From contig WFQV01000466.1 in the NCBI GenBank assembly GCA_015486905.1, forward strand, positions 1-5,039: DNA of 5,039 bases, given 5' to 3'. Origin of the DNA: Melioribacteraceae bacterium (lineage in GTDB: Bacteria > Bacteroidota > Ignavibacteria > Ignavibacteriales > Melioribacteraceae). Under the pieces are notes generated by a model, which did no database searches, was not told where the DNA came from, and saw nothing but the letters and a program-made list of their open reading frames with translations. The translations under genes and the position numbers were made by a program. Shown here piece after piece: positions 1 through 5,039 of the stretch; position 1 is the stretch's first letter; every line of letters starts with the position of its first letter.

Positions 1-766
1 TATTCATTAAATGCTTTTCCATTACCAGCCATTGATCTAATCGAAGACAGTCCAAAATAAAAAGGAAAACAGGTCCCTTTGCACTTACTATTTCGGGGAT
101 TACGTATTTGTCGAGAACTTGAGGAGACATTACCGGTGAATTGTAATCCTCCGGGGAGTTAATCCATTGCAGATAATTTTTCTCAACAAATTTACCGAAC
201 TCCGCATTGCATTCTTTCCTCTGGTCGTTAAGGCTTTGCCGTAAACCGAGGTCGGGATGATTGTCGAACTCCAAATCCCAATTGACAAGTTTGAGATAAA
301 TGTCAACCCAATCCTGGTAATCGGAGACCGTGAGCAAACTCTGCGATATTTTGTTAAAATCGCTCAAGTAATCTTTGGCAACGTACTCACCGGAAATTTG
401 TTTACTTTCCAAAATCTTCTTACAAACCAACAGAACTTGGGAAGGGAGAATGGGTTTAATTAAGTAATCGGTTATTTGGCTGCCGATTGCGTCGTTCATT
501 AAGCTTTCTTCTTCGCTTTTGGTAATCATCACAACCGGCACGTTAGGATTTATTTCTTTAATTCTCGCCAAAGTTTCCAATCCGCCCAGTCCGGGCATCA
601 TTTCGTCAAGAAAGATTAAATCGTAATTTTTACGTTTAATCTCCGAAAGTGCATCTTCACCATTGGTTACAGTGTCCACTTCGTAACCTTTTTCCGAAAG
701 GAAAATAATGTGAGATTTTAAGAGTTCTATTTCGTCGTCAACCCAAAGTAATTTACCTTTTTCCAT
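1..766 (-). CDS. porX: T9SS response regulator PorX, receiver plus PglZ domain (N-terminal 255 residues; 3' end outside window)
   Basis: PorX is a cytoplasmic two-component response regulator that controls T9SS gene expression, classically with the sensor kinase PorY. Its C-terminal PglZ domain has the alkaline phosphatase fold and is reported to be a zinc-dependent enzyme acting on oligonucleotides. Visible here: a complete receiver domain at residues 1-120, with the acidic pair D10-D11, phospho-acceptor D54 in FLDEMMPG, T82 in VVMITKSEEE and the conserved K104-P105 in DYLIKP. A helical linker spans about 125-205 and the PglZ domain begins near 206. FLFILDCLRLDQW (234-246) is the PorX-type opening motif of that domain, and D239 is the likely first metal ligand. 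The nucleophile and remaining ligands should lie beyond the left edge; the family is about 520 residues, so about half is present. The start is well fixed: an in-frame TGA lies two codons upstream (772-770), so ATG at 766-764 is the first possible ATG. The gene lies 19 bases behind sprA on the same strand. An ordinary PglZ-domain regulator is the only alternative, but receiver and linker match PorX closely. Confidence 0.94.
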   Translation of the reverse strand, partial: MEKGKLLWVDDEIELLKSHIIFLSEKGYEVDTVTNGEDALSEIKRKNYDLIFLDEMMPGLGGLETLARIKEINPNVPVVMITKSEEESLMNDAIGSQITDYLIKPILPSQVLLVCKKILESKQISGEYVAKDYLSDFNKISQSLLTVSDYQDWVDIYLKLVNWDLEFDNHPDLGLRQSLNDQRKECNAEFGKFVEKNYLQWINSPEDYNSPVMSPQVLDKYVIPEIVSAKGPVFLFILDCLRLDQWLVMEKHLMN

Positions 767-785
767 CTTTCATTCTTACAAATTG
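767..785 (-). promoter_or_regulatory. sprA-porX intergenic gap and porX translation start region
   Basis: Only 19 bases separate the sprA stop (TAA, 788-786) from the porX ATG. They read CAATTTGTAAGAATGAAAG on the coding strand. There is no hairpin or T-run that could end transcription and no room for a promoter, so porX is most simply read from the sprA transcript or from a promoter inside sprA. The only purine run (GAAAG) touches the ATG and is too close to act as a normal Shine-Dalgarno site. That is usual in Bacteroidota, whose initiation relies little on this pairing. An out-of-frame ATG seven bases upstream (773-771) opens a six-codon frame overlapping the porX start. Confidence 0.6.
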
Positions 786-3700
786 TTATTGAATACTAAT
801 ATTTACGTCAAGCCCGCCTTCGTTAGTTGTAGTGGGAGGAATCCTCGAGGCGCCTTCGGGCTTGACCGTTGTTCTTTTGTAATAAACGGAAAGGGTAACC
901 CTCGAGCTCATCACATATTTAACCCTTGGTTCGAGGGTAGTCCTCGTAGTTCCGTTCTGTGGTTTACCATTTTCGGTAAATCTATCCATATCAAAAATGA
1001 CGGTAGCATTGCTGCCACTCGTAAAACTAAAAGAAACTTCAATGTCGTTCTTCAAGGACAATCCGAAGAGAGGTATTTTGAGTCCTCGCTTTTGATAACT
1101 TGCAGTAAGCGAAATATCCCGCGATGAGGATTCCGTAATGCTACGTGTTGAAACACCCAAATCGTAAGATGCCTTTGTGCTGTACTTGAACGAGCCTGTC
1201 ATATTACCGCCCCACAGGCGCTTAAAAGTAACATTCATGCCCACTAAAGGAGTAAAGCCGTAAGTAATTTTTTGTGTTTGAGTTTCTTTAAGTCCATCGG
1301 GGTTAATCCTCCAGCCTTCGGAATATTTTGAAGTGTAAGCATGTGTGAGGGAAATGCTTTGAACATAATTCTTAAACCATTTAATTTTCTCAAGTCCGTT
1401 CCAAGTAATACGCCAATTCGGGCGCGGAATGTACTTAATAAAATCTTTCAGAAAAGGTAATCTCGAAAGCCAAGGGAAAGACTCGAAACCTTCAATGAAA
1501 GCCGAGGAGAGGGTTGCGTTCGGCGAGGGTGAATTAGCGCCGCCGTTTTCAACGTAAACACTTTCTACCTTTTTAATTCCGTTTTTGAAGAACAAAAAAG
1601 GAGGGAAAGTTAGAAACGTCCTGTCAATCGTTCCGTTAGAAGTTAAATTGTTCACAGTAATATTTCCGAACTCGTCGGTAGAAAAAGAAACGGATTTATT
1701 TAATCCCCAGCCGAGGTTCCAACTTAAACTGATATTGGCTCCTTCCCACAGGGGGCGTTGTGTTTTCAACGAGATAGTGTTCTTCTGCGAGAATCTATCG
1801 GAGAGATTCCCGTTAGGCGCACGCGGACCGATATCCCGCGAAAGTCCAAGCATAAATAATCTTGAGGGTCCTTCTCTTTCTTGCTGCCTAAAGCCCCAGA
1901 AATTAGAAAATCCCGAGCCGGTTCCTTTGAGTCCCGACCCACCTTGAGAATTGTTTTGAGAAAATCTAAATGCAATGTTGTCGTAATCAAACATCAGCCA
2001 TTTAATTCCGTCGCGCAAAAATCCAAGCGCTTTAGCGTAAATAGGCGTTGTAACTTTTGTGGAATCGGAAGCGGTTTCTTTATCCGCTTTTTTACCCATA
2101 GGTAAAGCCTCGGGGGCTTGGGTTCTTCCCCTTCCTCTGCCTCTCGAAAAGCTCCCACGTGTGTTTCCACCGCCGAAAGAGGAAGAAGAATTGTAACCCA
2201 AAGATTTAAAGAGGGGTTCAAAAAGGGATTTCAATCTTAAAGTTAAACCGCCTGTTATTTGATTTGAAAAGCCTGCGGAGCGGCCCAAATTTTCCTGCTG
2301 AAAATTATTTTTCCATGAGTAAGTTACCGAGTAACCACCGGTTAGCGAGAAAAATCTGTCCAAGTTCCAAATAGTCGGAAGTTTGGGTTTGGTTTGAATT
2401 ACGAAAGATTGATTGTAACTGTAATCCTTCCCAAAGAAAGCGCTCGAAAAAATTTCTCTCCAAATTTCTTTCTCAGTTTTTGCATTACCGTTATTATCGG
2501 TAAGAAGATAAGCCAGGGAAGAAGCAACATCCACTTTGTAATTTATCCCTAAGTTTATTAATCCGCCTTCGGTTATTTTCCATGCAAAGTTGGCATTCCT
2601 CCTCGCGGTAAAGTCCCGCTGAATATTTGCCTTCGGGACTTTTGATTGTGAACTTGTAGGACGGCTTTTAACATAATTATATTTCCTGCTTGCCGAAAAA
2701 GAAGTGTTAAAAGACTGGGGGGTAAAATAAATTTTAACGTTTCGGTAATCTTTAAATATTTGAAGCGCTTTGCCGATAATCGGAATATTCGCCGGATAGA
2801 AGAAATTATTTCGGCTAAAATTAAGTGAATATTTTGCATTTGCGTTCCACACCCAGTTCATATTCGTTAAGGTTGTAGGGCTACGGTTCGACCTTTTATT
2901 GAATGTAAAACCGAAATACAAGTTGTTAATAATATCTTTAATGTACCAAGCCCGTGAAGGAATATTGATGTGAATATTGTTCAAAGTCCACGTGTCGGAA
3001 ACGTTAACCGTCTGTACATCCGAAAGGAACTGATTAACAATTTTAGTCGCTTTTGCCTCTGGCATTCCGGATTTAATAAGCGCTATCTTTTGTAACGCCG
3101 CTGCTTCTTTAACCTTAATGTCCGTACCGGGTTTGTAAAGCGGGTTTGCCGTACTTTCGGTGTGAGAATAATTGAGCCTTAAATTTGTACCTTTAAGATT
3201 AAAAGGTATTAGCTTGGCGGCATCTAAATTTACCGAAATCCCCCAACTTTTTTTGTCCACCTTGCTACCGAAGCGGTCATTTAATTTGTGGAAATACGGA
3301 TTTGTTTGACTAACGTGGGCATTAACGGTCATCAAGTCCGCAAGTTTAAGCGATGTAGAGGCAGTGTATGCCCAGCCGGGTGTGTTATCCGCACCAACAA
3401 GTCGAAGTTCGTTCACCCACAGTTCGCCCGAAATTCTTCCATTATCAGGCTGCGGAGTTGATTTGTGTAAATTTTCAATTCCAAACTTAAAGAAAGAAAC
3501 TTTAGTTAATGTTGGGTTACCACGCACTCCGTAAGAGTGCCCGGGCTTACTACGGACGGGCACCTGAAAGAGGGAATCTATTTTAGTCCGAGCTTGTTTA
3601 ATCGATGTCAGCTCACCAAAGTCAATCGTAATTTCTTTCCAGCCCGGCTCTACCGGCTGTCTGTACTCATAATAGTTAAGGGAATCTGAACCGAAGCGGA

Positions 3701-5039
3701 AATAAACTTCGGCGTTGTAGCCTGTTTGTTCGTCATAGTGTGAAATTGAATTCGGGTCGGCATCGTGAGTATCCCCGTGGACAAAGAGTTTCATCTGATG
3801 ATAATTAAAAAGATTCAACGGTTTGTAAGGATATTTTACAATCTCACGTTTATCGCCTTGTTCCATCTCTTTAATTATCAGCTGTAAACTCTGTTCGTTT
3901 TTGTAAACTTCCTGATTAGGTTTGCTGCGGTCCCTTTCCCTGAACACACCCGGCGGTGAAGTGTAATTCGGATTATCTTCGATATTAATCGTTGATACAG
4001 TAAGGACTGTGTCATTTTCGTCAACCTTACCTGGCACAAGCACTTTCCGCCATTGATTGCCCACTAAATTCAATTCCGCCAAACGAATATGAACGGTGCT
4101 GTTAACCCCTTGCAACCAGAAGCGTATGTATTCGACAAGTGTAAACGTAGGTGAGCCGATTTTCTCAATAAAATCTTTTAGCGGCACTCTAACCAAAAAC
4201 CACGATTGTTTACCGTCCCCGCCGCCGGCAATAAAAGGATTTCTTTTGGTAGTGTCAATAGGTACTTCGTAACGGAAATAACTGTTTAGTCTGTCCAAAG
4301 TAAAATTATGGTTTAAGTCTTCCGAGTTCGGAAGCCTGCCTGCGTCGGTTAATGCGGCGTTGCCTTCGGTGCCGTTAATGCGTGAGTAATCCGGATTGTT
4401 TGAAAGAGTGAAAGAGAAATCATCGCCGGCGGGGTCGTTGCCCAAACCGAGAGTATCGCGGGCTCTTTCCTGCGCATCGGTAAGTCCGTCGATGCCCGTA
4501 TCTTCACCTTGATCCACCAAGTCGTTCTGATTTTTATCCTCCGTGTCCAAAATGCCGTTGGGTATTACGTCCTCACTAATTTCACCCAAATCCATGTACA
4601 GCTTTGCGTTAGGAGGTGCTTTATCTATGTACAACCAAAATTCGACAAATTGAATATTTTCCTCCACCAAATTATTTGCGGTAGAAGAAAGGAGACGCAT
4701 AATTCCGCCCCAATTTTTCTTTGGGTCTTCTTTTATTTTGGGATTCATATTGTAAGTACCCCGCTTATTGGGGTTAAAAACATAATCGAGAACAGTTACT
4801 TGTCTGTCCTCCCTTGCAACGCTTTTTCTGTTTCCCCAAATATCCGTAACGTAAACATCCGAAGGAAGACGATTGTACCAATAACTTTTTGCTTTGTAAC
4901 TCATTGCATCTTGTTTGTCGATATTTTGCGGCAAATAGGGCATATTGTCCGGAGCGCTTAAATCGTGCCAGCCGGTGTAAGAAACTCCAATCGGGATAAT
5001 TCTTTTTGCGCCTTCGAAGTCGTCGATGTAAGCAATTGA
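786..5039 (-). CDS. sprA: T9SS outer-membrane translocon SprA/Sov (C-terminal 1,417 residues; 5' end outside window)
   Basis: SprA (Sov in Porphyromonas) is the giant outer-membrane beta barrel (36 strands in the Flavobacterium structure) through which type IX secretion cargo crosses the outer membrane; many relatives also need it for gliding. The frame is open to the right edge: the codons before the Met at 4943 read AYIDDFEGAK and GVSYTGWHDL, the conserved SprA core. So 4943 is not the start, and the signal peptide and N-terminal part lie outside. The Flavobacterium protein is about 2,400 residues, so roughly 1,000 may be missing. Visible here, numbering from the right edge: Asp-rich loops at 165-180 and 237-249; repeated beta modules ending near residues 157, 330 and 552 (the last contains GELWVNELRL); then alternating aromatic/polar barrel strands to the C-terminus. 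PRPNWRITWNGL (1205-1216), TPLVGMN and the ending GLDVNISIQ are family signatures. A low-complexity Gly/Arg loop lies at about 950-999. There is no internal stop or frameshift. porX follows 19 bases downstream. Family assignment is very secure; the symbol follows Flavobacterium usage. Confidence 0.96.
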   Translation of the reverse strand, partial: SIAYIDDFEGAKRIIPIGVSYTGWHDLSAPDNMPYLPQNIDKQDAMSYKAKSYWYNRLPSDVYVTDIWGNRKSVAREDRQVTVLDYVFNPNKRGTYNMNPKIKEDPKKNWGGIMRLLSSTANNLVEENIQFVEFWLYIDKAPPNAKLYMDLGEISEDVIPNGILDTEDKNQNDLVDQGEDTGIDGLTDAQERARDTLGLGNDPAGDDFSFTLSNNPDYSRINGTEGNAALTDAGRLPNSEDLNHNFTLDRLNSYFRYEVPIDTTKRNPFIAGGGDGKQSWFLVRVPLKDFIEKIGSPTFTLVEYIRFWLQGVNSTVHIRLAELNLVGNQWRKVLVPGKVDENDTVLTVSTINIEDNPNYTSPPGVFRERDRSKPNQEVYKNEQSLQLIIKEMEQGDKREIVKYPYKPLNLFNYHQMKLFVHGDTHDADPNSISHYDEQTGYNAEVYFRFGSDSLNYYEYRQPVEPGWKEITIDFGELTSIKQARTKIDSLFQVPVRSKPGHSYGVRGNPTLTKVSFFKFGIENLHKSTPQPDNGRISGELWVNELRLVGADNTPGWAYTASTSLKLADLMTVNAHVSQTNPYFHKLNDRFGSKVDKKSWGISVNLDAAKLIPFNLKGTNLRLNYSHTESTANPLYKPGTDIKVKEAAALQKIALIKSGMPEAKATKIVNQFLSDVQTVNVSDTWTLNNIHINIPSRAWYIKDIINNLYFGFTFNKRSNRSPTTLTNMNWVWNANAKYSLNFSRNNFFYPANIPIIGKALQIFKDYRNVKIYFTPQSFNTSFSASRKYNYVKSRPTSSQSKVPKANIQRDFTARRNANFAWKITEGGLINLGINYKVDVASSLAYLLTDNNGNAKTEKEIWREIFSSAFFGKDYSYNQSFVIQTKPKLPTIWNLDRFFSLTGGYSVTYSWKNNFQQENLGRSAGFSNQITGGLTLRLKSLFEPLFKSLGYNSSSSFGGGNTRGSFSRGRGRGRTQAPEALPMGKKADKETASDSTKVTTPIYAKALGFLRDGIKWLMFDYDNIAFRFSQNNSQGGSGLKGTGSGFSNFWGFRQQEREGPSRLFMLGLSRDIGPRAPNGNLSDRFSQKNTISLKTQRPLWEGANISLSWNLGWGLNKSVSFSTDEFGNITVNNLTSNGTIDRTFLTFPPFLFFKNGIKKVESVYVENGGANSPSPNATLSSAFIEGFESFPWLSRLPFLKDFIKYIPRPNWRITWNGLEKIKWFKNYVQSISLTHAYTSKYSEGWRINPDGLKETQTQKITYGFTPLVGMNVTFKRLWGGNMTGSFKYSTKASYDLGVSTRSITESSSRDISLTASYQKRGLKIPLFGLSLKNDIEVSFSFTSGSNATVIFDMDRFTENGKPQNGTTRTTLEPRVKYVMSSRVTLSVYYKRTTVKPEGASRIPPTTTNEGGLDVNISIQ
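2043..2192 (-). other. Low-complexity Ser/Gly/Arg then Lys/Asp loop in SprA
   Basis: Residues 950-999 run from NSSSSFGGG through SRGRGRGR to MGKKADKETASDSTK. The RG tract is at 2124-2144, encoded by mixed AGA/AGG/GGA/GGC codons. The stretch sits between barrel strands: strand-like sequence (LTLRLKSLFEPLFKSLGY) precedes it and WLMFDYDNIAFRFSQNN follows. It is almost certainly a flexible loop. SprA homologues have a charged low-complexity segment at about this place, but its exact make-up varies. No function can be read from it. Confidence 0.6.
4293..4331 (-). other. Second Asp/Asn-rich loop in SprA
   Basis: Residues 237-249 read PNSEDLNHNFTLD, with the pattern E-D-x-N-x-N-x-x-x-D, again like a short calcium loop. 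It directly precedes the aromatic strand YFRYEV and the Gly-rich turn GGGDGKQSWFLVRVPL, both of which I recognise from SprA homologues. It is probably part of the same extracytoplasmic ligand-binding surface as the loop about 45 residues upstream. The metal is not shown by the sequence. Confidence 0.5.
4467..4547 (-). other. Asp-rich, calcium-binding-like loop in SprA
   Basis: Residues 165-191 of the visible SprA part contain DTEDKNQNDLVDQGED followed by TGIDGLTDAQE. The spacing of Asp and Asn (D-x-N-x-N-D and D-x-G-x-D-G) resembles the calcium-binding loops of thrombospondin type 3 or dockerin repeats. The loop follows the first beta module (ending LGEISEDV) and leads into a second similar loop. 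Acidic loops of this kind are usual in SprA proteins. Calcium binding is an inference from motif spacing only. Confidence 0.6.

Larger units (their letters stand above)
3384..4673 (-). repeat. Three diverged beta-module repeats within SprA
   Basis: Three stretches share one pattern: an aromatic strand of the form (V/I)x(F/Y)(K/R/E)FW/G, a short turn, then a hydrophobic strand ending in an acidic residue and Leu. They are FVEFWLYID with KLYMDLGEISEDV (residues 123-157), YIRFWLQGV with RLAELNLVGNQW (281-330) and FFKFGIENL with GELWVNELRLVGAD (468-552). The second and third also share a preceding strand and loop (VRVPLKDF or ITIDFGEL, then a short SPTFT or NPTLT segment). I read them as beta-sandwich, carbohydrate-binding-like modules of the periplasmic part of SprA. 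Similarity is at protein level only; there is no DNA repeat. Boundaries are approximate. Confidence 0.5.

Noticed and set aside
257..463. Plus-strand open frame of 68 codons
   Set aside because: Antisense to the helical linker of PorX, which is clearly the coding strand; no support of its own.
783..1127. Plus-strand open frame of 114 codons opposite the sprA 3' end
   Set aside because: It lies wholly antisense to the highly conserved SprA C-terminus, its translation has no recognisable domain and it lacks a ribosome site; it is a shadow of the real gene.
1766..2221. Minus-strand open frames at 1766-1990 and 1994-2221
   Set aside because: They overlap sprA in another frame on the same strand; translations are basic and low-complexity with no domain, while the main frame continues through without interruption.
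3524..3540. Perfect 6-base inverted repeat (GCACTC, five-base loop, GAGTGC) as a terminator or regulatory hairpin
   Set aside because: It lies deep inside the sprA coding sequence and has no T-run on either side; a stem this short is expected by chance in a window of this size.
4941..4943. ATG as the sprA start codon
   Set aside because: The 32 codons upstream to the right edge are open in the same frame and encode conserved SprA sequence (AYIDDFEGAK), so this is an internal Met.
4509..4961. Plus-strand open frame of 150 codons
   Set aside because: Antisense to the conserved SprA core including the acidic loops; the translation is rich in Ile, Cys and His without domain structure, as expected from reverse reading of a beta-rich protein.

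Overview
The window holds the ends of two genes, both read from the minus strand and both belonging to the type IX secretion system (T9SS). Reading in the direction of transcription, right to left, the first is the C-terminal part (1,417 residues) of a SprA/Sov-type giant outer-membrane translocon. Its frame is open from the right edge and ends in TAA at 786-788. After a 19-base gap comes the N-terminal part (255 residues) of PorX, a response regulator with a PglZ/alkaline-phosphatase-superfamily domain. It starts with ATG at 766-764 and runs off the left edge.

Layout: 1-766 is porX (receiver domain, helical linker, start of the PglZ domain). 767-785 is a short gap with no promoter or terminator that I can see. 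786-5039 is sprA/sov. Its right-hand third (about 3380-5039) encodes periplasmic-type beta modules with Asp-rich loops. The rest (about 786-3380) encodes the amphipathic strands of the very large beta barrel, interrupted by a Gly/Ser/Arg-rich loop. Coding density is about 99%. I found no RNA genes, mobile elements, CRISPR arrays or terminators.

Organism: T9SS genes are essentially confined to the Bacteroidota and their relatives (Fibrobacterota-Chlorobiota-Bacteroidota group). The moderate A+T content, the lack of a clear Shine-Dalgarno sequence and the SprA/PorX pair all fit that group. I lean towards an Ignavibacteriota-like or environmental Bacteroidota genome, but this is a weak inference from two partial proteins.

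How the genes work together: SprA/Sov is the outer-membrane channel through which folded T9SS cargo leaves the cell. PorX is the cytoplasmic regulator that, in Porphyromonas and relatives, works with the sensor kinase PorY to control T9SS gene expression. Finding the regulator directly behind the channel gene, close enough for one transcript, is the most notable point here. In the well-studied species I recall, the two genes are not adjacent.
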